From JACKCP01 sp034007295 (GTDB lineage: Bacteria; Desulfobacterota; Desulfobacteria; Desulfobacterales; JACKCP01), in the NCBI GenBank assembly GCA_034007295.1, contig JAVERC010000004.1:62001-126000 (forward strand): a DNA stretch of 64,000 nt, in the 5' to 3' direction. The position numbers were made by a program, and so were the translations under genes. A model generated the notes under the pieces. That model did not search any database and was not told the origin of the DNA. It saw nothing but the letters and a program-made list of their open reading frames with translations. How positions within the stretch are numbered: position 1 is the stretch's first letter; each line of letters starts with the position of its first letter. Below, one piece after another: positions 38,241-45,654 of this stretch.

Positions 38241-38358
38241 TAGTTGCTGAACAAAAATTGTTTATTTTTGCTTAAAAACTTTTCAAAAATCAAAGCTTTA
38301 ATGTTTCAGTTAAAAGCTTAAGTGTTTTAAGACAAATTCAATTTTTTGTCTGCGACTA
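38241..38358 (-). repeat. Diverged hairpin element next to copy C
   Basis: 118 bp beginning TAGTTGCTGAACAAAAATTG (plus strand) and ending TTTTTTGTCTGCGACTA; the two ends are imperfect inverted repeats of each other (TAGTTGCTGAACAAAAA against TAGTCGCAGACAAAAAA). End design matches the dispersed element, but internal sequence has drifted. It stands in tandem, 12 bp before copy C, in the infC-rpmI spacer. Confidence 0.6.
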
Positions 38359-38370
38359 AATACAATTAAG

Positions 38371-38514
38371 TAGCAGTTGAACTAAAACTGTCTTTTTTTG
38401 TGCATTTTAAAGTCAGATTTAAAATTTAATCTTTATAATATTCAAAGTATTTTCAGAATTAAATTTTTTTCTTCCTTTAACAGAACAAAAAATCTTGTTT
38501 TCGGTCAATCACTA
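38371..38514 (+). repeat. Dispersed hairpin element, copy C, between infC and rpmI
   Basis: 144 bp from TAGCAGTTGAACTAAAAC to TTGTTTTCGGTCAATCACTA. It shares with the other copies the AGATTTAAAATTTAATC block, the AACAGAACAAAAAATC block and the CACTA end. With the preceding 118-bp relative it takes up more than half of the 454 bp between infC and rpmI. The rest (38158-38240, 38515-38611) is AT-rich without a clear signal; the site of any L20-type operator is not evident. Confidence 0.83.
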
Positions 38515-38611
38515 TGTATTTACCGTGTATAATTTAATAAATATCAAAACAAAATAATTAATTAAAATTTTTATTTTATAATTAATTATTTTTAAAAAAA
38601 ATATAAAATAA

Positions 38612-39136
38612 CTATTCTTTTTTTGGAGCTAAAACCATTATCATGGTCCGGCCTTCAAATTTTGGTCTAGTTTCAATAGATGCAATATCTTCTGTTTCAG
38701 TAGCTATCCTTGCAAGAATATCTTTTCCCATTTCAGGTAATGTTATTTCACGCCCCCTGAATCTCACAGTTATTTTGACTTTATTGTTTTTTGTCAAAAA
38801 CCCCCTGATTTGTCTCAGCTTTGTATTGAGGTCATGATCTTCAGTTTTTGGCCTTACTTTAATTTCTTTTACCTGGACAACAGCCTGTTTCTTTTTAGCT
38901 TCCTGTTTTTTCTTAGTCTGCTGGTACTTAAATCTACCAAAGTCCATAATTCTGCACACCGGAGGGCTGGCTCCAGGTGAAACTTCAACAAGATCAAGCC
39001 CTGCTTCTTCAGCGGTATTTATAGCATCGGTGATGCTTAACACTCCAAGCTGGTTTCCGTCTGAGTCTATAACCCTGACTTCCTTTTCTTTGATCTCGTC
39101 ATTGACCCTTGTTTGTTCAGTCTTTTTAACAGCTAT
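38612..39136 (-). CDS. infC: Translation initiation factor IF-3 with non-canonical AUA start
   Basis: 174 residues if started at the ATA at 39136. The frame carries IF-3 sequence (VNDEIKEKEVRVIDSDG, then QLGVLSITDAINTAEEAGLD) well upstream of the first standard codon, a GTG at 39043 that would cut off 31 conserved residues. A stop codon lies eight codons before the ATA, and no ATG, GTG or TTG occurs in between. AAGGAG (39144-39149) stands seven bases before the ATA. IF-3 genes elsewhere use rare starts such as AUU for autoregulation. The C-terminal domain (KEIKVRPKTEDHDLNTK, VRFRGREI) is intact. Confidence 0.95.
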   Translation of the reverse strand: MAVKKTEQTRVNDEIKEKEVRVIDSDGNQLGVLSITDAINTAEEAGLDLVEVSPGASPPVCRIMDFGRFKYQQTKKKQEAKKKQAVVQVKEIKVRPKTEDHDLNTKLRQIRGFLTKNNKVKITVRFRGREITLPEMGKDILARIATETEDIASIETRPKFEGRTMIMVLAPKKE

Positions 39137-39233
39137 CTCTTTTCTCCTTATTTTACATTATCTGATAAATACCAAATAGAGGGTATTTTTAGCCCATAAT
39201 TATACTTATTTCAAGAGTTTTTTCATAATGAAT

Positions 39234-39731
39234 TCATAACGAAAGAGTATATTTTGAAAGTTGGCTGTCTTTCCAGTAAATATTATCTGGTGAAGAAAAG
39301 AATTTTTTAAACAAATTAAGGCTTTCAATTCTTAAAACACCAGAAATTATTTCAGGGAATTTTTTTTGGTAAAATAATGGAAAATTTTTTTTATCTATTG
39401 AGCAGCCTCCGCCCATAACATCCTCGTACGCATAAACTATTTTGCCAAATCCTGAAAGTGTAATTGCTGAAAGACACATAAGACATGGTTCCATTGTTGA
39501 ATAAATTGTCATTTTATTTTTTGGAAGTAAAGGAAAATTTTTTTGAAGCTCTCTTATTGCGTTTATTTCTGCATGATCAATTTCTGAAGGAATTTGTGAA
39601 ATACTTTTTTCTCGTTTTCCTCTTGCAATTATCTGATTTTGTGAAACTATTACGCACCCTACTGGAAACTCATTGGAGTTAAGAGCTTTTGAGGCTTCTT
39701 TTAGAGCCTCTTTCATGAATAATTCGTCCAT
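39234..39731 (-). CDS. Nucleoside/tRNA adenosine deaminase-family protein (TadA-like)
   Basis: 165 residues from MDELFMKEAL; GGAG sits about seven bases before this ATG and the upstream gene's TAA is immediately before it, so it is preferred to the ATG at 39743. Zinc-deaminase motifs: HAE (about 73-75, catalytic E) and EPCLMC (about 100-105). The family converts adenosine-34 in tRNA-Arg to inosine, or deaminates guanine or cytosine. The segment after PCxxC (YEDVMGGGCSIDKK) is not the classic TadA one, so the substrate is left open. Confidence 0.82.
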   Translation of the reverse strand: MDELFMKEALKEASKALNSNEFPVGCVIVSQNQIIARGKREKSISQIPSEIDHAEINAIRELQKNFPLLPKNKMTIYSTMEPCLMCLSAITLSGFGKIVYAYEDVMGGGCSIDKKNFPLFYQKKFPEIISGVLRIESLNLFKKFFSSPDNIYWKDSQLSKYTLSL

Positions 39732-39732
39732 T

Positions 39733-40287
39733 TTATTCTCCATGATTGTTTATGCAAATTGAATCATCACAGGGGCATCTTCCGTCAACTTCAAATGCAA
39801 AAAGTATTTTTTTTGCCTTTTCTCTCATATCATTATTTATTTTTCTTTTTACACTTATTTTTTTTAGTTCTTCTATTGATAAAATTTTGTCAAGGCCTTT
39901 TGAAATAGTTGTTCCTGACATAGTATCTATGGTTTCTGCATCTTCTCCGTTTGTAACAACACAAACAGGGACCTCATTTTCATCAATAAGCCTTGCACAT
40001 GCAATTGTACTCATATGCCTTGATATAATTGAACCAGGGCCGTATTTAACTATCATTATTGGTTTGTTTTCTAAATAGATGGTGTAATCAACTGCAATTT
40101 TGAATTTATTGCCTTTATTTTCAAGAAAAATTAAAAGGTTTTTTTTTATATCTTTTTTTAGGTATCCTTTTTTTTCTACAAGTAGTTTTGCAATTTTTTG
40201 CCTGTATCTTTCATCGTGATTATCTTCAATTGTTTCATCTGTAAGAAAGTCTTTAAGTGTTCCTAGAATAAGATGATGGGAATTCAT
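39733..40287 (-). CDS. Orphan HsdR N-terminal-like protein (PD-(D/E)xK fold, degenerate)
   Basis: 184 residues resembling the stand-alone type I restriction HsdR N-terminus family. RQKIAKLLVEKKGYLKKDI is the entry helix; VDYTIYLENKPIMIVKYGPG carries the conserved Asp and Lys, but Val replaces the Glu of the usual ExK, so nuclease activity is doubtful. A Cys pair lies near the C-terminus (RCPCDDSIC). No hsdM or hsdS is near. It overlaps the start region of the deaminase gene. A paralogue lies at 61196-61705. Function unknown. Confidence 0.7.
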   Translation of the reverse strand: MNSHHLILGTLKDFLTDETIEDNHDERYRQKIAKLLVEKKGYLKKDIKKNLLIFLENKGNKFKIAVDYTIYLENKPIMIVKYGPGSIISRHMSTIACARLIDENEVPVCVVTNGEDAETIDTMSGTTISKGLDKILSIEELKKISVKRKINNDMREKAKKILFAFEVDGRCPCDDSICINNHGE

Positions 40288-40435
40288 TGTTCTATTTTGC
40301 CTTTACATTATTTTTTTCGTATGAAAATATGTTTTTTTGGCCTTTTTGGGCCTTAAGGTTTTCCGTAATCCTTAATAATAATTGTTTTTTGATTATGGAG
40401 TGTCAATAAATTTATTTTTTATGGTATATTTAATC

Positions 40436-41491
40436 ATGACTCCAAGGGAAATTCGTGAACAAAAAGAAGAACAAAATCTTGCTCATTATGCCTGTAAAAA
40501 CTATCAGTCGAGAGGCAGGGTGCTTCTAGAAGAACCTTGTCCAATAAGAACTCAATTTCAGCAGGACAGGGACAGAATTGTTTATTCAAATTCATTTAGA
40601 AGACTTAAGCACAAAACCCAGGTTTTTTTATCTCCATTAGGAGACCATTACAGAACAAGGCTTACCCATACCCTTGAAGTTTCAGAGGTTGCAAGGACAA
40701 TAGCAAGAGCACTTAATTTGAATGAAGACCTAACAGAAGCAATTGCACTTGGACATGACCTTGGGCATACTCCTTTTGGTCATGGCGGGGAAACTGTTTT
40801 AAAGGAAATCTATTCAAAATATTTTTCACACTCTGCACAAAGCTTAAGAGTTATAGACCGGCTTGAAAGAGGGGGGGAAGGTTTAAATCTCACCTATGAA
40901 GTCAGGGATGGAATTTTAAAGCATTCAAAAGGATTTGGAGATATTATTCCAAGAGACCCTGGAGAAGCTGCAAGAACTGTTGAAGGCAGGGTAGTAAGAA
41001 TTGCAGATATTATTGCATACTTAAATCATGACCTTGATGATGCAATCAGAAGCGGTGTTATAACAAGAAATGATGTGCCTTTGGATTTTGTAAATGTTCT
41101 TGGGAAAAATCACTCTGAAAGGGCAAGAACCATGATTAGGGATGTTATATTTTCAAGCTATGATTCTGGAAAAGGGTTTTGTCTTGAAATCAGCAAGGAA
41201 GTCTATAATACAATGGTAGATCTAAGAGCCTTTCTTTATGAAAATGTTTACAGATCTCCGCAGGTTCATAGAGAATTTGTCAAGGCTAAGAAAATTTTGT
41301 CAGAACTTTATGAATATTTTAATAAACACGAAGATAAACTCCAATTAGAACTAATGAAACTCGAACTTCCACCGTATGATTCAGGTGCGGAAAAAATTGA
41401 AAGAGCAGTGTGTGATTTGATAGCTTCAATGACAGACAGATATGCCATAAATTTATACACCAGGGTTTTTATGCCCTCCCCTTTAGTGTAA
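40436..41491 (+). CDS. dgt: dGTPase-like deoxynucleoside triphosphate triphosphohydrolase
   Basis: 351 residues from MTPREIREQKEEQN. HD-domain residues are in HYRTRLTHTLEVSEVARTIA (in parts) and LGHDLGHTPFGHGGE (His-Asp), preceded by RDRIVYSNSFRRLKHKTQVF. It splits dNTPs into deoxynucleosides and triphosphate, affecting dNTP pools and in some bacteria phage defence. The ATG is weakly supported by ribosome-binding sequence; ATG at 40421 is an alternative. Divergent from the HsdR-N-like gene and followed closely by two Cys-cluster genes. Confidence 0.93.
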   Translation: MTPREIREQKEEQNLAHYACKNYQSRGRVLLEEPCPIRTQFQQDRDRIVYSNSFRRLKHKTQVFLSPLGDHYRTRLTHTLEVSEVARTIARALNLNEDLTEAIALGHDLGHTPFGHGGETVLKEIYSKYFSHSAQSLRVIDRLERGGEGLNLTYEVRDGILKHSKGFGDIIPRDPGEAARTVEGRVVRIADIIAYLNHDLDDAIRSGVITRNDVPLDFVNVLGKNHSERARTMIRDVIFSSYDSGKGFCLEISKEVYNTMVDLRAFLYENVYRSPQVHREFVKAKKILSELYEYFNKHEDKLQLELMKLELPPYDSGAEKIERAVCDLIASMTDRYAINLYTRVFMPSPLV

Positions 41492-41500
41492 GGAGATATT

Positions 41501-42109
41501 TTGAAATTTCCGGAAATTTATATTTCAAATGAAGATAAAACCATTTTTTTTAAAAGGCTTGAAGAAATTTATAAGGAAATGGAATTAAGATATTCAATTG
41601 TTGCAGATTCTCTTGATTTTAACTGTAAAGACTGCACTGACAACTGCTGCTATACCCATTTCAGGCACCATACACTTATAGAATATCTTTATCTTATAAA
41701 AGGTATAGAATCCCTTGATGATAAACTGCGTTTAAAAATTATTGAGAATGCATTTTATGTTGTGTCTAAAACATCTGAGGCTGAGGCAAATGGTGAAAAA
41801 ATCAGAATTTTATGTCCAATTAATAATGACGGTCTTTGCAGTTTGTACGAGCATAGGCTTATGATATGCCGTCTTCATGGAACAGCTCATTATTTTGATA
41901 GTCCAAGGGGAAGGATTAAAGGCCCTGGCTGCTTTAGATTTGAAGAGCTCTCAAAGAACAAAAAAAAGGTTCCCATGCTTGACAGGACAGACATATATAG
42001 AAATCTTGCTTTCCTTGAAATGGATTTGAGGAAAAAAACAGGGTATGATTTTAAATTTAAGCATTCAATAGCAGAAATGATATGTGGAGCTTTCAGGGAT
42101 AGTAAATGA
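41501..42109 (+). CDS. YkgJ-family cysteine-cluster protein
   Basis: 202 residues from a TTG at 41501, chosen because AAGGAGA lies six bases upstream. Cys motifs: CKDCTDNCC (about 43-51) and CPINNDGLCSLYEHRLMICR (about 106-125), the Fe-S or zinc binding pattern of the YkgJ/UPF0153 family. Biochemical role unknown. Stop overlaps the next gene's ATG (ATGA), so the two are coupled, and only 9 bp follow the dgt stop. Confidence 0.85.
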   Translation: MKFPEIYISNEDKTIFFKRLEEIYKEMELRYSIVADSLDFNCKDCTDNCCYTHFRHHTLIEYLYLIKGIESLDDKLRLKIIENAFYVVSKTSEAEANGEKIRILCPINNDGLCSLYEHRLMICRLHGTAHYFDSPRGRIKGPGCFRFEELSKNKKKVPMLDRTDIYRNLAFLEMDLRKKTGYDFKFKHSIAEMICGAFRDSK

Positions 42110-42891
42110 AAATTTTTGAAAAAAATAATGATCTTTCACACAGGGGAACACAAATAAAAAATGATACTGGATTTTTTTTTGACTGTCACCCTGGTGTGAC
42201 TTGCTTTAATAAGTGCTGCAGAAACTTAAATCTTTATTTGTATCCACATGATATTATCATGCTTAGAAAAAAACTTGGAATAAGCTCCGGTGAATTTATA
42301 GAAAACTATACTGAAGCAGTTTTGCCAAAAGATCGTTATTTCCCGGAAGTTTTGCTGAAAATGTCAGACAATGAAGAGCAGACCTGTCCTTTTCTTACAG
42401 ATAAAGGATGCAGTGTTTATACCCATCGTCCGGATTCCTGCAGAAATTTTCCAGTTGAGCATGGGGTTAAATATAATGACAAGGGGAAAGTTGAAGATCA
42501 TATTCATTTATTCAGACCCCCAGAGTTTTGCCAGGGACGATTTGAAAAAAAAGAGCATACTCTTTCATCCTGGGCTAAAGACCAGGATGCTGTAATTACA
42601 AATAAAATGACTTTTTTATGGAGCGAAACAGCAAAATATTTCTATTCTGATATCTGGGGTGGAGAAGGTCCATACGGTAAAAAGGCTAAAATGGTCTTCA
42701 TGGCAGCATATAATATTGACAGCTTCAGGGATTTTGTGTTTAACAGCAGCTTTCTTAAAAGGTACAAGGTTAAAAAAAATATTCAGATGAAAATCAGAAT
42801 AGATGATGAAGCCATGTTAAAATTTGCCTTGGAATGGATAGGGTTTTTTGCACTTGGAATCAAAACAGATATTATCAGGATTAAGCAGTAA
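42106..42891 (+). CDS. YkgJ-family cysteine-cluster protein
   Basis: 261 residues. CHPGVTCFNKCC (about 27-38) and CPFLTDKGCSVYTHRPDSCR (about 97-116) form the family's conserved Cys sites. It overlaps the upstream paralogue by 4 bp and converges on the SDR gene. The C-terminal 130 residues have no recognised motif. It may act as a redox or assembly partner; no partner is evident. Confidence 0.85.
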   Translation: MKIFEKNNDLSHRGTQIKNDTGFFFDCHPGVTCFNKCCRNLNLYLYPHDIIMLRKKLGISSGEFIENYTEAVLPKDRYFPEVLLKMSDNEEQTCPFLTDKGCSVYTHRPDSCRNFPVEHGVKYNDKGKVEDHIHLFRPPEFCQGRFEKKEHTLSSWAKDQDAVITNKMTFLWSETAKYFYSDIWGGEGPYGKKAKMVFMAAYNIDSFRDFVFNSSFLKRYKVKKNIQMKIRIDDEAMLKFALEWIGFFALGIKTDIIRIKQ

Positions 42892-42912
42892 ATTAAAATA
42901 TGGATGAACTGA

Positions 42913-43749
42913 TTATTCTACTCCCTCAGGCATAGGTGGAATTTCTTCACAACCTAAAACATATCCTCCGTCAAGCCTTAATGTTGCACCTGTCATGTAA
43001 GGTGCATCATGAATAAGGAAGTTTACCGCTTTAATAATATCTGAGATTTTACCTTCTCTTTTGCAAAGTGTGTGGTTTATGATAGCATCCTGCTGCTGTT
43101 TTGATAAAAGCCCCCAGCCTCTTGTTTTTGAAGCATGCCTTGTTTCCATAAATCCAAGCATTATTTCGTTTACCCTGACATTGGGTGACATAAGTCTTGC
43201 CCATGTTTCTGTAAAAAGAGAAACTGCCCTGCTTGCAGCACAATATCCGTCATTAAATATAAGACCGGCAGGGCCGGTTCTTCCTGTGATTGAGGCTATT
43301 GAAGAAAAATTTATTATGCAGCCGTTTTTGCTTTGTTTTATTTGTGGATAAATGGATTCAAATATAAAATGCTTTGCCCTAAGAGTTGTTTCCTGTTCAA
43401 GATCCCATTGCCTTGAATTGTATTTGCCGTGGACTACAGGCATTCCTCCACGTTCAATATTGTTTATAAGAATATCAATTTTTTTATGACTGGCTGTTAC
43501 TTCATTAATAAATTGAGGAATTTTTTCGGTTTCACGTAAATTTATATTATGAATGGAATATTTCCCTGCTGTTTTTTCAAGGCTTTCCTTAAGGTTATCA
43601 AGTTCTTCAAGCCAGTCAAAATATGTAACAGCAACAGAACATCCCTGATTTAATAAATCAACAGCAATTGCCCGTCCAATGCCCTTTATGCCTCCAAGAA
43701 CAATGGCTGAGCAGCCTGTCAGTCTTTTATTAATTGGTTTCTTGTCCAT
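42913..43749 (-). CDS. SDR-family protein with altered active site
   Basis: 278 residues with a Rossmann fold: GGIKGIG at 19-25 (where TGxxxGIG is usual), NN at 96-97, NFSS ending at S150, and the C-terminal DAPYMTGATLRLDGGYV typical of FabG-like SDRs. At the catalytic YxxxK, Y169 is present but the Lys position is S173 (YCAASR), with Arg at 174. It may be inactive, bind a substrate without reducing it, or use R174. It overlaps the upstream Cys-cluster gene by 31 bp, implying a functional link. Confidence 0.85.
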   Translation of the reverse strand: MDKKPINKRLTGCSAIVLGGIKGIGRAIAVDLLNQGCSVAVTYFDWLEELDNLKESLEKTAGKYSIHNINLRETEKIPQFINEVTASHKKIDILINNIERGGMPVVHGKYNSRQWDLEQETTLRAKHFIFESIYPQIKQSKNGCIINFSSIASITGRTGPAGLIFNDGYCAASRAVSLFTETWARLMSPNVRVNEIMLGFMETRHASKTRGWGLLSKQQQDAIINHTLCKREGKISDIIKAVNFLIHDAPYMTGATLRLDGGYVLGCEEIPPMPEGVE

Positions 43750-44420
43750 GAAATGCCTGCTTTGAAAAGTAGTAAAGGGTTTTCTTCAAGTTCTTTTATG
43801 TCTGCTTTAAAATCAATTTTTTTAATTTTGAGTTCATCCAGAAATAAATCAAGATTGTAGCAGCCTTTTACAAAAATTTCCTTTTGTTCCTTATCAAGGC
43901 TTATATGTTTTGAAGTGAAGTCAATAATAAAATTCATAAAAAAATCATTTGCATCAATATAGTCTGATGCTTTTTGATCAATAAGCCACTCTGATACAGG
44001 CATTGTTTTTCCTTTGCCAAATCCTGTGCATTGATCTTCATTAATAATTGCAAAATGCTCAAGAATTTTTCCGGTTTTTTTATCTTTGCTTATTCCCCTT
44101 GCAACCGGATAAAGTCTGCATGAAAGTGGTCTTGCCTCATATACTGTGCATGATTGTTCAAGAAAAATGCAGGCATTGTCTTTATCTGGCTGCTCAAAAA
44201 GTGAAATTACAGGAATTTTTGTTTGTTTTCCGGTGTATGCGAAAGTGTGCTTTTTTAAAAAGTCCCAGGTTTTCATGGATTTAAATCTGGAGAGTTTTAG
44301 GATATCATAGCCGGTCAGAGTTTGATTTATGCCACAGCAGCATAAATTTTTACACCCAGAATCTGGTTTACATTCAAAAAGAATATCGTCAGTTTTGCTT
44401 ATAGGATCTATTGATGACAT
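43719..44420 (-). CDS. YkgJ-family cysteine-cluster protein
   Basis: 233 residues from the ATG at 44420 (MSSIDPISKTDDILF), which has AGG eight bases upstream; a frame opening at a TTG at 44618 lacks a ribosome-binding site. Cys motifs: CKPDSGCKNLCCC (early) and CIFLEQSCTVYEARPLSCR. Third member of the family within 3 kb, here on the opposite strand and overlapping the SDR gene. Confidence 0.82.
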   Translation of the reverse strand: MSSIDPISKTDDILFECKPDSGCKNLCCCGINQTLTGYDILKLSRFKSMKTWDFLKKHTFAYTGKQTKIPVISLFEQPDKDNACIFLEQSCTVYEARPLSCRLYPVARGISKDKKTGKILEHFAIINEDQCTGFGKGKTMPVSEWLIDQKASDYIDANDFFMNFIIDFTSKHISLDKEQKEIFVKGCYNLDLFLDELKIKKIDFKADIKELEENPLLLFKAGISWTRNQLIKD

Positions 44421-45133
44421 TTTTTTACCTGTCTTTGTTAAAAAATTTAGTTTTGGAGTTAAAACTATTTTGTTTTTTTGAAATTTAAAAAACAACTCAA
44501 GTGAAATTGAATATAATAAATTAAAAGATACATCAATCTTAAATTCCTTTAAATCTTGTACCCTGATTAATCGATTTTTATGTTTGCTGGATATACTAAG
44601 ACAAATTGTATCAAGCAATATTTTGCTATTGGTGATGCAAAGTGTTTCATATTTTAAGCCTAAAATAGGCTTAATTCATAAATTTTTTAAATTATGAAAA
44701 ATTCAATTCATGTTTATATGTCAGGCAAGGCAATAAATTTGGTTTAGACAGATGAATTTTTTAGATCACTAAAATTTTTTGGTTGGCTTCTATTTTAGTT
44801 AAAAAAATAAATTTTGAGCTTAGTTTTACAAATCAATGTTCACTAAGGTTGTTTACCATATTGGAAGATCTTAATGTTTGAAGAGGTTTGATTTTGAAAA
44901 GAGGCGTTTTAAAAAGTCTTGACAACCATTAGGGCTGGTGTTAACGTCGCAAATTATCTGTGGTAAGGTATCCGGAAAAATGTTGAAATTTGTTGCTTCT
45001 AAAATTGCTTTTTGTTAGTAAATCCGGTGGTTTATTTAGTATGAGATAAACCTTATAAAAATTACAATGCATAAGCATTGTTAGTATAGGGTGAATTGTT
45101 TGTATAAAACGTTAATGAATGGAGGTATTGTAA
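44421..45133. promoter_or_regulatory. 713-bp intergenic region with the predicted aprBA control region
   Basis: The right part probably carries the aprBA promoter: TTGACA at 44919-44924 with TAACGT at 44942-44947 (17-bp spacing) is a weak candidate. Between it and aprB are two small inverted repeats, GGTTTAT/ATAAACC (45029-45052) and ACAATGC/GCATTGT (45064-45081), possible operators or leader stems. A short palindrome AAGCCTA-AAA-TAGGCTT is at 44656-44672. GGAGGT precedes the aprB ATG. No gene is supported in the region. Confidence 0.5.
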
Positions 45134-45577
45134 ATGCCAAGTTTTGTAATTGCAGAAAAATGCGATGGGTGCAAGGGCGGCGAGAAGACAGCTTGTATGT
45201 ATATCTGCCCTAACGACCTTATGGTTCTAGACCCCAATGAAATGAAAGCTTACAACCAGGAACCAGATGCATGCTGGGAATGTTTCTCATGTATCAAAAT
45301 ATGCCCAAACCAGGCTATTGGTGTTCGTGGTTATTCTGACTTTGTTCCTATGGGTTCAGACCTTGTTCCTATGATGGGTACAGAAGACATCATGTGGACA
45401 TGTAAATTCCGTAATGGTAATGTTAAGCGTTTTAAATTCCCAATCAGAACTACTCCTGAAGGAAGCTCAAACGCATATGCAGATCTTAAAGGTGATGATC
45501 TTGAATCAGAACTTCTTGCTACTGAAACAGGCAAAACTCTTGTAGTTCCTAAAGAAACACCTGTTTGGAAGCAGTGA
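45134..45577 (+). CDS. aprB: Adenylylsulfate (APS) reductase beta subunit
   Basis: 147 residues. Ligands of two [4Fe-4S] clusters are in CDGCKGGEKTACMYICP (about 10-26) and CWECFSCIKICP (about 47-58). AprB passes electrons to the FAD of AprA for reduction of APS to sulfite and AMP in dissimilatory sulfate reduction. The C-terminal tail (about 95-147) wraps around AprA in known structures. aprA follows after 77 bp. Codon use is that of a highly expressed gene. Confidence 0.98.
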   Translation: MPSFVIAEKCDGCKGGEKTACMYICPNDLMVLDPNEMKAYNQEPDACWECFSCIKICPNQAIGVRGYSDFVPMGSDLVPMMGTEDIMWTCKFRNGNVKRFKFPIRTTPEGSSNAYADLKGDDLESELLATETGKTLVVPKETPVWKQ

Positions 45578-45654
45578 TTTACTAGAAAAATTTGTTTTGA
45601 TTTGGCGAAATTTAGTTAGATTGAAAATATCCTTTACATCTAAGGAGGAAATAG

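Noticed and set aside
40288..40435. Short inverted repeat TTAAGG/CCTTAA as an operator between divergent genes
   Set aside because: Six-base arms in AT-rich sequence are expected by chance; no supporting context.
44421..44618. Longer version of the third Cys-cluster protein starting at a TTG at 44618
   Set aside because: No ribosome-binding site, and the extra 66 residues lack family similarity; the ATG at 44420 is better.
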